Positions 31,370 to 42,701 of a stretch of DNA of 64,000 bases are shown piece after piece. The stretch lies in NCBI GenBank assembly GCA_030280995.1, contig JASXTE010000010.1, positions 21,841,823-21,905,822 on the forward strand. Direction: 5' to 3'. The stretch comes from Hemileia vastatrix. Its lineage: Eukaryota > Basidiomycota > Pucciniomycetes > Pucciniales > Zaghouaniaceae. The notes below the pieces were generated by a model that was not told where the DNA came from, ran no database searches, and saw nothing but the letters and a program-made list of their open reading frames with translations. Each line of letters starts with the position of its first letter. Position 1 is the stretch's first letter. The translations under genes were made by a program, and so were the position numbers.

Positions 31370-32418
31370 TGTAGACAATCCTATAGTACTAGCTATAGGC
31401 CTGGACCAAGGGAGTTGGAGAAAAACCAGAGAGAAAATCCCATGTCCCTTTAGAAAAATAGGGTGAGATTTACTTGCTAAAGTAAGTTGGTTCCTGTTTG
31501 CTAAAGCCCCTTTTTCAACACACTTGACTGCTTGATGAGTCAAGAAAGAAGTCCCCAGACAGACTACCAGACCAAAGAACTGAAATGTAGACCAATATCC
31601 ACACAAGAGAAAGCAAAGATACTTGATGTAGGCTGCAAATCCACACCAGAGAACCTGTTGCAAAAGTTGAGTTAAATGAAGAACTAACCTTGCAACAAAC
31701 ACAGCCAATTGTGGCCAAAAACAGTGAAAACTGAGTGAGGAACAAGGATATCACCTCCGGATGGTTTTAAGATAATTAAAGTTGCCCCAAACTGTCTTAT
31801 TCAGTATGTACACACAGACCACCCATCTAAGATCCATGCACCGCAACAAATTTGGCACCTGTACCAGCCAAATTGAATAAAAACCCTCCAGAAGTGCTCC
31901 CCAACCTTCTAAAACAGAGGCAGGCGGACCGACTGACGTCAGAGGTGCCGCCTGAAGCGGCCCGGCCTCCCTGAAGCCAGAAAACCAATTAAAACATCTA
32001 TTCTACTTTGAAAAATTCTCTACAACTACTAAAACCCTTAAAACACAAAATTACGCTATAACACCATTGAGACATGAAATATAGAGCTAAATTACCCCTA
32101 TCTAATTGTACTAAGCACTTAACCCTAAGACTTAAGGCCAGCCCGTAAAACGCAAAAAACAAAATTAAACAGCTATCTTTTGTTACTGAAAAATGAGGAA
32201 ATGACCCCTTAAAACTTAGAATATGAAAAATATCATCAAGACATAAAATATTGAGAAATACTGGGGCTATCCAATTATAGTATCCAAATACCCGCAGTCC
32301 CAATATTCACGGAATAAATCCAGAAAAACACCCAATTCTTCAACAGATGTCAATTAAGACATGCACAAACAGCGCCAAACAACACAACAAAGGCCCCTGC
32401 CAATGTTGAAAGACCACA
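31370..32418 (-). repeat. 3' LTR of element C
   Basis: On plus TGTAGACAATC...AAGACCACA, matching 42702-43750 with scattered differences. The inner side carries the purine tract shared with B and C3. ZnA starts 19 nt inside. Confidence 0.93.
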
Positions 32419-32430
32419 TTCTCCCTCCAA
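32419..32430 (-). other. Polypurine tract of element C
   Basis: The minus strand reads TTGGAGGGAGAA directly before the LTR start TGTGG. It is also present in B and C3. Confidence 0.8.
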
Positions 32431-32436
32431 TTAAGA

Positions 32437-33108
32437 ATGTCCACATTCTTTCTCCATCAAACCAACATGTTTAACCTTCTTCCCAAATCTGCTTTTGAAA
32501 TGGTTCCTTGCCAATACTGCATTGAAAATAATCTAATCTGCACCATCACACCTCCTTTCCATCCATACAGAATGTCCTGTGATGTCTGCCACTCCAGAAA
32601 GAAGACCTGCTACAGACCTGGTCCATTATCTTCTGCAACAGCTTCAGCTCCACCTCAACCTGGTCCATCTTCTACCAGCACCAAAAGATCTGTGCCATCC
32701 ATCTTGATTCCCAGATTAATCAAAAAGCTACACCCTTCCCAGAAGAGTGCCAAAACCACTAAAACAACAAGTTCCACCATCCCTGGTCCATCTGATGGCA
32801 AAAACTTCCATTTCTTCTTTCCACTTTATAAAACTGATGACTTCTCAGTTCCTTCATCTTCTTACAGTGATGATAACAATGTAGGATCCATTGAACCATT
32901 AACACCAAACCACTTGCCCGCAATTAAGGCCAAGTTCCAACAACACACATCTCAACAGAAACACCTTCTGCTAAACTACTTCCAATCCACTCCTGCTAGA
33001 GATCCACAGGACATTGAGAACAGAAGACACCTCATTCACCAGTTCAAAGCTAATTCTGAACACTTCATTTCATCTCTTGATTCCCTCTGTAATTCCACTA
33101 GTACTTGA
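32437..33108 (+). CDS. ZnA: antisense zinc-cluster protein of element C
   Basis: An open frame of 223 residues; an inner Met at residue 11 or 22 is also possible. Cysteines C25, C28, C35, C48, C51 and C58 give C-X2-C-X6-C-X12-C-X2-C-X6-C, with the basic half CDVCHSRKKTC second. The linker is Ser/Pro/Lys rich. The C-terminal helical region LLNYFQSTPARDPQDIENRRHL matches exon 2 of the B ZnA, but here no intron is needed. It is intact while pol of the same element has several stops. The near copy at 1-742 shows that it is a family feature. Function unknown; nucleic-acid binding is plausible. Confidence 0.75.
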   Translation: MSTFFLHQTNMFNLLPKSAFEMVPCQYCIENNLICTITPPFHPYRMSCDVCHSRKKTCYRPGPLSSATASAPPQPGPSSTSTKRSVPSILIPRLIKKLHPSQKSAKTTKTTSSTIPGPSDGKNFHFFFPLYKTDDFSVPSSSYSDDNNVGSIEPLTPNHLPAIKAKFQQHTSQQKHLLLNYFQSTPARDPQDIENRRHLIHQFKANSEHFISSLDSLCNSTST

Positions 33109-33170
33109 GCTTGATTCAGAAAAGAAAAATTGACCACACACTCTATAGGATGTAGCCACAAAACAACCCT

Positions 33171-33528
33171 CAGTTTTAAGTCTTGGGGGACCATCTTCAT
33201 TTTATAGTCTTGGGGGACTCAAAAACCCTCAGTTTAAAGTCTTGGGGGACTCAAAACCTAAATCATAAACCCAGAACCAAAGATCAACCACATTAAGACA
33301 CAGAGAAAAAACTAACATTCTGGGGTAATTGTGAATAGAGCTTCCAGCCCATCAATTAACCCCAAACTTGCCTTTGCTAAATTCAGAGGCTCCCCCAGTG
33401 GATACCCTCTGCCAATCTTTCTAACCCATTCCTCAGTTTATAGTCTTGGCGGACTACACCATCAAACAATCCTCAGTTTAAAGTCTTGGGGGACTAACAC
33501 AGTGTTCAGTTTAAAGTCTTGATGGACT
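33171..33528 (+). repeat. Type-1 CAGTTTA hairpin array of element C
   Basis: Six copies start at 33171, 33198, 33230, 33434, 33474 and 33507. Most have arms AGTC/GACT with loops TTGGGG, TTGGCG or TTGATG. It lies between ZnA and ZnB, the same place as in B. A hairpin of the GGGGTAATTG type (33322-33363) lies in the middle. Further type-1 copies are at 35962 and 36223. Confidence 0.85.
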
Positions 33529-33679
33529 ACCAGAATTTTTCATAAAATAGACCCAGCCAATTTCATACAGAATACACCTACAGCCAACCTTCTGAGCTTC
33601 CACCTTCACTTTATCATCTACCAATCACTGACAAAATCTCCTTCTTATCTCATTCCATCATCTTTTCTCACCACAGATA

Positions 33680-35248
33680 ATGGCTGGATCCCCTGATTTT
33701 GACCCCTCCAATCTTCCTTGCTTCACTGCTCCCAAGGACTATTCCTGCAAACAGTGCATCCACATGTGCACATCTTGCACATTCACTCTTCCAACTCCTG
33801 AAGCCAAATTCTACAACAGGGCCTGTGATTCTTGCTACTCCAAAAAGAAGAAATGTGACAGAGATGCCAACTACCCTATTCTTCCTCCTTCACCTTCTCA
33901 TAAATACCTCTTCAGATTCCCTACCAGATCCCCAGAGCTTGGTCCATCCTCTTCATCTTTATCCTCAGCACCATCCAGAAGATCCCGGAACTCAGTTTCC
34001 AGAACTCTCCCCAAAAGGCCTGCTTTAACTTCCCAAGAAACAGCTTTTATCTCTGCTAATTGAGCTCCAAAAGCTTCAAAATCAGCTCCTAGGCTTCTAG
34101 ACCACGTCCAGGAGGCCCTGCCAATGTTGGGCGGCCGGCCCGCCTGACTAGACAGTTAAAATCAGGCTCAAAACTTCCAAAAACAACTAGAAAACAGCCA
34201 AATTCCTTCAATCAACAAAAACAACTCCACACAGCCACCTTTCACTGCTCCCAGAGCAACGCAGCCAACCTTTCTAAGGTCCAAAAACTCAAAAATTTCC
34301 CAAACTTCTAGGAGACCTTCCAGAGGACCCCAGGAAGACACCAGAGCACCCAACACTGCACCAAAACAACAACTTTGCCCCCAGTTAAGGCAACAAAACT
34401 ACACCTCTCCTCTGTTAGCCAACTATTCATCTGACAGTTCCATCCCTTCAAAAGCTCCATCCAGAAGAGATCAATCCTCTTCCAAATCACCCTCTCCTGC
34501 TCCATCTTATAACAACCCTGGTACTCCATCACCAGCACCTCATCCAACTGAATCAAGCAGAAATATTAACAACAGCAACAACAGGCCTGCTGCTCCAACT
34601 AGGCCCCAGGAACATCAGCCTCCTAGTTCACCTTCTCAAAACCTTTCAGAGGAAGACCAAAAGAATCCATATCTTTCCCTGATTGATCCACCTACTATCA
34701 ACATTCCAAAATCTTCAGAAGTCCAAATTCCGGCCACTTACAAATTTGATGAGCTTCCAATCTGTAAGTACCACATTAATTCATCCAATTTCTTCAACAA
34801 AAATAATTACTGATCCAATTCTTCTTCTCTAGTTGGCACCCCTCCTCCTGAATCTACTATTGGAGTTGGCCAACCTCTAGAAACTTCTTTGACCCTGGAT
34901 TATGGAGACATGAAACAACACCTCAGCACCATGTGTTCAAACATGCTGAAAGCCTTTGCCCTCCATGGCCCTTAAAATGACTTTGAGAAAACCTTGAGGA
35001 AACAACTATTGGATGACCACTGGAAGATGTCTAGGATCATTAAGCACTCCTTCCAACAATCCATTCCTGCCTCTTCTTCTTCCTCTTCTGAACTTCCATC
35101 CAAAACCCTTCCTGCCCATTATAATCCATATAATCTCTCCAGCAGGATGCACTTCAAAGAACACAGTGCTTCCCACAACCCCAACAAAAAACAAAAATTA
35201 CATCATAGTCCGGACCAGCCTCCAAAAACTTCATCATCCAGACAATGA
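33680..35248 (+). pseudogene. ZnB: second antisense zinc-cluster gene of element C (broken)
   Basis: Exon 33680-34763 and exon 34833-35248, intron with GTAAGT...CTCTAG, phase kept. Residues 1-60 hold the cluster (C23, C26, C33, C49, C52, C59, plus an extra C30), basic half CDSCYSKKKKC. A long Ser/Pro/Asn-rich region follows. Exon 2 carries the helical region (LRKQLLDDHWKMSRIIKHSF) like B ZnB (MREQLLRDLFKIANWL). Stops: TGA 34061-34063, a TGA and a TAA before 34160, and a TAA in exon 2 where a Gln codon fits. The segment 34064-34165 has no B counterpart and may be an insertion. Without stops it would be about 500 residues. Confidence 0.7.
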
Positions 35249-36473
35249 GCTCCTGAAAAAAGATTAAAACATAATAATAAATAAATAAAAAAGAATTAAT
35301 AACTATAAATTCTAATTTTTTTTTTTTTTTTTTACAGTCTACTAACATACTAAAATTAAAAATTGATAAATAAAATAAACATAAATGAAATAAAATAAAA
35401 GATAAAAAATAATACAAATTGTATCCCCCAGCCGATTGATGAGCTGATCCCCTGATACCTTGCCCACATCCAAGTGCACCTTGATGTGGATACACCTTAA
35501 ATAATCTAAATGATTTGAAATAAGAAACATAAATTAAGGGTAATAATGAGAATAAAAAATAAAAAATGACATTAATGAAAATAAAATTATGAAATGGCAT
35601 TGCCCGGCCAATTGATGAGGCTTTCCCTGCCAATGCTTGCCCACATCCAGGTGACCCTGATGTGGTGACACCCTATATTTTTGATTTTATAATTTTAGCA
35701 ACCCCCTTAAAAAATTAAAAGAAAAAAAGAGAAAAAAGAAAATAATCTGAAACTAATATCTAGCAAAATCATAACTAAAAAATCAAAGAAAGTCCAGCTC
35801 CATGGATGGTCTAGATTAAGAGAAGGTACAGTAAGAGAAAGTCCAGTCCATATAAATGATCACTGGGTGGGCTCCCTTTAATAAGTAAAAATGATTGGAG
35901 ACCACCAGTGATCCACCACCAACCCAAAAAAAAACCAAAGTTAAAGAAGCCAGTCCCAAACCAGTTTAAAGTCATAGTGGACTTGAAACCTGAATAATAA
36001 ACAACAGAACTAGAATTCAACTAGGAAAAACAAAAGACTTGAGACAGACATTATGGGGTAACTTTTCTCCAGAGCAGCCAGCTCATCAGTTACCCCCACA
36101 CTTGCCAAAATAAAATCTAGAAGCCCCCCCTGGGTACCATCTAAGAAAAACACAACATTCAACACAATAAACCAAAACCAATAATAGTGAAGAGTCCAGC
36201 ACTTGAAAACCAAAGGAAATTCCAGTTAAAGTCATAGAGGACTAAAACCTGTGAAAAGAAACTAATACTAGGGTTCAACCAAATTAAGAAAAAGGGTTGG
36301 AAACAGACAATCTGGGGTAACTGTTCTACAGAGAAGCCAGCACATCAGTTACCCCTACACTTGCCAAGATCAAATCTAGAAGCCCCACCCATGGGTACCT
36401 TCTAACAAAAAGTTTCCAACACAAAAGTTTCTCTGTAACACCTAAAAAATTCCAAAACATAAAGAACGTTTCA
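35249..36473. other. Conserved hairpin module of element C
   Basis: No gene. It contains counterparts of the B hairpins: (a) 35429-35446 CAGC/GCTG with a TTGATGA loop, and 35607-35621; (b) 35464-35489 and 35641-35665, CCACAT...ATGTGG with inner CAAG/CTTG in one and CAGG/CCTG in the other; (c) 35858-35913 GATCACTGG...CCAGTGATC with inner CTCC/GGAG; (d) 36055-36096 and 36311-36352, GGGGTAACT(G)...(C)AGTTACCCC. Type-1 CAGTTTA hairpins sit at 35962 and 36223. Units (a+b) and (d) are duplicated inside C. Confidence 0.75.
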
Positions 36474-36495
36474 TAGTTTATCCTCATTGTGGAGT
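36474..36495 (-). repeat. Type-2 hairpin at pol end of element C
   Basis: TAGTTTA, TCCTC, ATTGTG, GAGTC. It is at the same position as the B copy 20484-20505, and would encode LHNEDKL after a premature TGA. Confidence 0.75.
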
Positions 36496-39400
36496 CAATC
36501 TTCTTCATGCCTAGTGCCTCTGGGATAGAACCTCTTCACCTGATCTGCAGCCACTCTCTTCTTTAAGACTGCACCATCCAACTCTTCCATAACATAAGAA
36601 CCTCCAGACACCTGAGATCTGACTCTGTAAGGTTCATTCCATCTGTCAGCAAACATTTTTACCCACTGACCCTCCAAACTTCTATTATAAACCAAAACCA
36701 AAAAACCAGGTTTCAAGGGATTCCTGAGTCTATGAGCCAACTTCTTGTCCCAGTATCTGACTGATTGATTCCTAATCTTCATCATTCTAGAGTATGCCTT
36801 CTCTTGACATTCCTCTCTACATTCCAACTGTTGCATCCTGGCACAGAGCAATTCTTCTGTTGAGTGCACATCATCCTAATCAATTCCAAGATAAGAAACA
36901 GCTTCCAAGTCTACTGGTAGAACAGCTTTCTGACCAAACATTAACTCATAAGGAGAATAGCAAGTTGTCCTTTTCACAGTGAACCTATCAGCAAATAACA
37001 CCAAGGGTAAATAATGCCTCCACTTTTCAGCACTATCCCCACACATCTTTACCAAAGCATTCTTGATAACTTGATGGCCTCTTTCAACCATGCCTTCAGA
37101 TTCAGGATAATAAGGTGTAGCCACTCTAACTTTAGAACCAACACTAGCCACAGCTTCTTTAAATTTGGCACCAAACTCTGGCCCACCATCAACAGTCACC
37201 AACTTCATCAACCCATACCTATAAATCCACTCCTTCTTCAAAAACTCTGCCACATTCTTGGCAGTCAAATTAACCAGAGGCACTGCCTCAACCCAACCAG
37301 ACAAATCATCCCTGGCAACAATTAAGTATTTATACCTGCCCTCTTTAATATGGACAGCATCCAGACTGAATATTCCAAAAACAGTTGATTCACCAGTAAC
37401 ACAGCCAAACTCTTTAGGTTTCAAGTGACTTCTTCTTTGACATTCTTCACAAGATTGAAACAAACCCTACACAGCGAACTTCATACCTGGCCACCAAAAT
37501 CTTTCAGCTACTCTTCTATAAGTCTCCCCAAAGCCTCTATGACCAAGGTCTTCATGCAAAGACTTCAACACAACTTCTTGACCCTTCTTCTGAGTCACCA
37601 CAACTTGAGGGTTAGGATGTCTCCTCCTTATCAACCTTCTTCCTGACACATAAAATCTGGGACTCTTCTTCTTGATTTCCAACCAATTATCATAATCACA
37701 ACTATCTGGCCTCTCCAAGGTCAACAGATATTCCATCATAATAAAATAAAACCCAGACTGACCCCAGGTCTCATATTCAAAATCCAACAAAACAACATCC
37801 AAGGGTAAACCTCTGTCATCAAAATTACCAGTGTGAACATGAGCCAATTGACCAGCCCAACCAGGATACCAATCCTTAAATTTTGGCACATACATCTCTT
37901 TCCACTGAATCTTGTGAGAATCCAGTTCACTAACAAAAACACCATTTTCCAAATTTGAGCTTTCCCAAACAACAACTCCATTTTCATCAACAAAAACATC
38001 CTGATTACCAGAATCAAGATCAGATCCAGCCAGTTTAGCCTCTTGGGGGAGGTCAGAAAAATCTTCGGAACCCTTTTTGCTGGCCCTAACCACTGGAACA
38101 TCTTCATCAAACTCTTCAGCCTCAGAATCTTCATCTGTAGGTGGCCTCCTTGATAATCCATCAGGCATTGTAAAAGTTTTGCCTGGTTTGTGTACCAGGT
38201 CAAAAGAAAAATTTTGAATAAATGCCACCCACCTAGTCATTGGAGCATTTGGAAGACTAGGTGTATTGATCATCTGAACTAAAGATTTTGCATCCACCTG
38301 CAGCTCAAAATGCTGCCCCCACAAAACAGTCTGTAGCTTCTTTAAAATTTTTGCTACACCACACAATTCCAACTTAGGTTGAGAATACCTGAATTTCACC
38401 TCATTAAACACCACAGACTCATATCTTACTGGCCTGACCCTCCCAGTTTTATCTTCCTGAGACAAAACAGCACCAGCAGCAATATAGCTTGAGTCCACTG
38501 CCGGATAAATTTTTCCAGCACCAACACCATAATCCAACTTGTGAAGAACAATATCTTCCCCAACAACCTTTTTCAACTTCTGAAAAGCCTCTTCACACTC
38601 TTCAGTCTATTCCCAATCTGCATCTTTCCTGGTCAACCTCCTTAAAGGTGAAGCCAACAAAGAAAAATCCTTAATAAAAATCCTGACATATACACACACA
38701 CCCAAAAATCCCCTTACTTCAGTAGTGTTTTTAGGCCTTGGCCATGACTAAATTTTATTAGTCTTTTTCTTTGCCATAATCCTTCCCTCTTTACATACCA
38801 CATGAACCAAAATTTCCAAAGCAGGAACACAACAACAGAATTTTGACCCTGAAATGGTCAAACCAGCCTCTTCAATCCTAAACAACACTCTCTCTAGAGT
38901 TATTGCATATTCTCAAACAAACCTCCTTATGCCAGGGTTCTCCACTAACACCTCATTACCATAATCAGTGGATGGTCCTTTAATTCCACCATCATCAATA
39001 AAAATGCCAGCATGAGTAGGAACCTCATCTTGCAAAATCCAAGCCATCTGTGCTTGATATACTGCCACTGAATTAGTTGCTCCTTGAGGCAACCTAGTGA
39101 GCTGAAATCTTCCCAAAGGAGTCTCAAAAGTTGTGAGAGGCCTTGAATCCATATGAAGTTCCCTCTCATCATAACCACCCATAATATCACCCAAACCATA
39201 ACACACCCTTCCAGAAAAAGCTTCAACAAAATCCTCTGCACTTGGTGGCATACCAGCATCCTTGATAGTGACTCTATTCAAGGCTCTAAGATCATGAAAC
39301 ACCCTCAACTTTCCACTCTGCTTCTTTACACAGAAAACCGGACTTGAGTAACTGTTTGACGATTTTTCGGATAACCCAGTCTTGACTCTGTCCCTAACAG

Positions 39401-39974
39401 TCTCCACAAAATCCTCTCTGATAGCAGCTGGAATCGGCATAGGTTTGATTTGCCAAGGTTCATGAAAAACCACAGGAATCAAGTAAGGTTCCCCATAAGA
39501 GTGCTTCAACACACCCCTTTCCTCCTCAACAAAAGCCACAGCTTTTTCCCTTAGCACAATAACGTGCAACAACAACTTCTTTTCTTCTTCAGACAACCAC
39601 CCATCAGGACCAAAATTAACAACTTTCAATCTTTCCACAGTCACCCTAGCTGTCTCTACAAATTCTGGAGGATTCTTAACCAAAGGAGTACAGTACGTAT
39701 CCCTTGAAAAAGGAGGTCTCTTCAAGGGTGGATTCAAACCCACAGGCATAGGCTCATTGACAGGCCTAATCTTCTGCGCTACCTTCTTATACTTTGCCAC
39801 TCCACCTTCAACTTGAGGGATCTTCAGGAAATCTTCACCACCAGTCCTGGAACAAAAACCAAGGGTTTCCCCATTGCTCACATGTGTGGCCAAGGTAATG
39901 TTTTTGAAAGGTGTAGAAGAAACCCTAGTGGTGCACAATTTGGAGGACTTACTTTTAGACCCCAATCTCACCAC
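36495..39974 (-). pseudogene. pol: Pol of element C (RT-RNase H-integrase)
   Basis: One continuous minus frame, with no frameshift seen over about 3.5 kb, broken by stops at 38913 (TGA), two TAGs between 38750 and 38610, 37467 and 36876. RT: FCVKKQSGKLRVFHDLRALN, FIDDGG. RNase H: VDSSYIAAGAVLSQ. Integrase finger HEDLGHRGFGE with CEEC (complete here), core D (SLDAVH), D (VDGGPEF), E (EGMVERG), and a GPY/F-like module. Comparison with B shows the stops at Trp or Gln codons, as expected from C-to-T type changes. One in-frame hairpin copy (38031-38052) encodes LPQEAKL. Confidence 0.9.
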
Positions 39975-40230
39975 TCCAAAAATTTTCTACATATCTTTCA
40001 ATAAAGATATATAACCAATCTTCTTCCTTGAGCTTGAATTAAAAATAATTAAGAATCTTGAGGTAGAAAAGAGACTTGATAAAAACTTGATGAATACTTG
40101 CAGAGAAGAGAAACATTAAAAAGAGAAAGTTGAAAATCCACATGGTATATCTCCAATGGAGCTGACCTACTACAACCTGGGATTTCCTCATCTTGGGGAG
40201 AGGTTTTAGCACTAGGGTGATCAGCCCTCA
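39975..40230 (-). other. Degraded protease-RT linker of element C
   Basis: Frame-shifted remains of the segment that in B precedes RT. The stretch SPQDEEIPGCSRSAPLEI (about 40200-40140) matches SPQDEIPDCNRSAHLEI of B pol. The rest is not alignable. Confidence 0.55.
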
Positions 40231-42631
40231 TTACTCTAAAAAAGACAGACTCTCAATAGAGCCTGAGCCACACTCCAAAAAACCAGAGGCAGCACCCACT
40301 TCTCTTCTTCTGCTACAACAATCCATGCACTGGCACATTGAAGATAAACCAGGCCTGGTCTCCCAACCATCCTCTCCAGGGGATGATAACCTCAAGTGAA
40401 GTCTCCTTTCATCTTCACCAGTCAACTCCAAACTGATTCCCAAATCAAATTGATAACCAATTCTTTCCTGAAAATCCATCAAGAATGGCCCACCCAAAAC
40501 AGCTTTAACTGTTCCCTTAGCAATATAAAAATGAACCTTCCCTGAGGCTCCACCAACATCTAACTTCACAAACTCAGAAGTTCCAACCAATTCAGTGACA
40601 TGGCCACCAATCCCTCTCAAATTCCCACCAATACCAGTTTTGATGGGGAGGCCCAAATGAGTAGCCTCAATCAAAGAAATCAGGTTTATCTGAGAACCTG
40701 AATTCACCAATGGCCTTGCCTCCCTGCCATTCAGAGTGACATTGACATAACCCAGAGGAGCAGAAAAATGAGTTTCCAACCCCTCACCAAACTTTTCAGC
40801 AGAATCAAAAATGTATTCCACCTCCCCAGAAGAAACTCTTCCCCTGGTCAACAACCTTTTCTGTCTATCAGCCAACCCTGGACTGATAGCATTCAATTAC
40901 CCATAAGAATGGGAAATCTGACCCTGATTCCTCCTTTCAAGAACAGAGTTGATAACATTAGATTGACCAGAAACCACTGGCCTCTCAAAGTGAGTCCTTG
41001 GCTTCACTACCTTGGTCCTAGAAGCTTCTTGAGGACCAGAACCACCAACAGACTTACTATCAACAGGAACCAAACCAGATCCCTCACCAGAACCTCTAAC
41101 TCCAGCAGGCTTTGGCAATGAAGCCAAAGGGACATCCTCCTCAGAGTCCGAATCAACCTCCATTGGCATTGACTCCCCATTAATGTCCAATGCACCAAAA
41201 ACTAGGGGGGCCCATGTCAGCCATACCCTTCTGAATCTTGTACAGCTCCTCTTTGCTGTACCTCTTCCTAGCTGCACTCAGCTTAGGATCCACCTTTGAA
41301 GCCTTTGGCTTTGGTTGGGCCTGAGAACTGCTCTTAAGCCTTCCCAAATTCCCTGCTTCCACATCATAAACACCAGCCAAGCATTCTCCACTTGACTGTC
41401 CACCACAGGAATACAACTCCAAACCACCAAAGGAAGTAGAAAAAGAGACCTTATTGACCTCTTTCTCCTTTCCCTTGACATCATCTTCCTCAGCAGAAGA
41501 CTTCCCCTGATCAGGAATCTTCTCAAACCTTGGCCTCCTTTGATTGAGACCACCCCTTCTCTTAACCAAATCAACAGGAGCCTGCCCCTCACTGGGCTTC
41601 ACAAATGAACCATCAGGGAACTTGAAAACCCTGCCATCAAATTCCACCTTTCCTTCAGACACATCTCTGTTCAATGCCCAACAATTATTAGACCTGTGCC
41701 CCCTCCTTCTTCAATAAGAGCAGACCCAAGGATCACTCCTATCAGCCCTCCTATCAAAATCTCTAGGCTGAGAAGGTGCCTTATTGAGCTTCTTAGCCTC
41801 CTGAACAAAAATATTCAGCTGCTTTGTGAGATCAGCCAACTGCTCCATCACTGGGTCCCTCTCCTGTTTAGGAACCTGCACCATATTCTTCTCCTCCTTC
41901 TTCACCCTAACTTCCTCTTCAGCCAAAGCCTCACTGACTTTGCTGACATATTTGGCACACCCCTCCTGATAGTTGTCCACAGCCAATAACTTCAAATGGG
42001 CTTCAAAAGCCTCCTTCACCTTATCCAAGGCAGGCAACTTCTGGTCCCCATTAGAAAGAGTCTTCATCAAGTCCTTCCTTGACAGCTCCTTCAACACATC
42101 CATCCTGACATCTCTAGCCAGGGTAGACCAAAAAACATCCTTGGCAGCATTTTCATGGGCCAGCTCCTCCACTTCCACCAAGATTTCCACCACAGGATCA
42201 AACTGTAGCAGAAACTTTCTGTAACTATGCAAGTTACCAACACCACCATAAGATTGCCATTCACTGAAAACCTTGTTGAGATCCACCATAGTGAACCTGA
42301 CACCCCATCTATCTACCATCTCCCTACAAAATAACTTCCAATCCCTCTTCTTGTAGCCAGGCATGGCCACAACCTCCTTCTCCACTGCCCTATCACCAAT
42401 GAAGAAGATAATCTGCTTTACCATGTCCAGGTAAGAAGCACCATCCACTCCATCAGCAGTTTCATACTTCTCCAGAAACCACTTGACATCCTCCCCATTA
42501 AACTTGGTACCATCCCAAGTTTTAATCCTTACACACTCCCTGACCATCACAGCAGGAGGACCATCTCCCCCACTGACAGTCACCACAGAATAGAGGAACC
42601 AGAAGCCATTCCTCCAGACCAAAAACGCCAA
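40231..42631 (-). pseudogene. gag: Gag and protease of element C (broken)
   Basis: 42631-41711: capsid region matching B gag, then a Lys/Arg-rich tail. TGA at 41713-41711 sits exactly where the second Cys of a CCHC knuckle is expected (CSY, stop, then GHRSNNC). 41710-41180 continues in frame with a basic linker. A single-base indel in a run of G/C near 41212 shifts the frame. 41277-40231 reads an acidic/Ser-rich stretch, a TAA at 40897, and a retropepsin-like domain with NSG in place of D[ST]G (LVNSGSQINLIS) and a VLGGPFLMDF flap-distal motif. The protease would be inactive as written. Confidence 0.8.
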
Positions 42632-42680
42632 AAAGGGCCAACCAAAGAAAACATAGATTCCAAAGAACTAGCAAATTCTA

Positions 42681-42697
42681 CCCCACGTTGGGCGCCA
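42681..42697 (-). other. Primer binding site of element C
   Basis: TGGCGCCCAACGTGGGG on minus, four bases inside the 5' LTR and identical to the B site. Confidence 0.85.
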
Positions 42698-42701
42698 GAA
42701 A

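Noticed and set aside
35154..35633. Minus-strand frames in the C hairpin module
   Set aside because: Low-complexity and hydrophobic; no counterpart in B; explained by AT-rich composition.
41711..41713. Selenocysteine or UGA-as-Cys decoding
   Set aside because: The element has other stops and a frameshift, and fungi of this group are not known to decode UGA; kept only as a note on the Cys-to-TGA coincidence.
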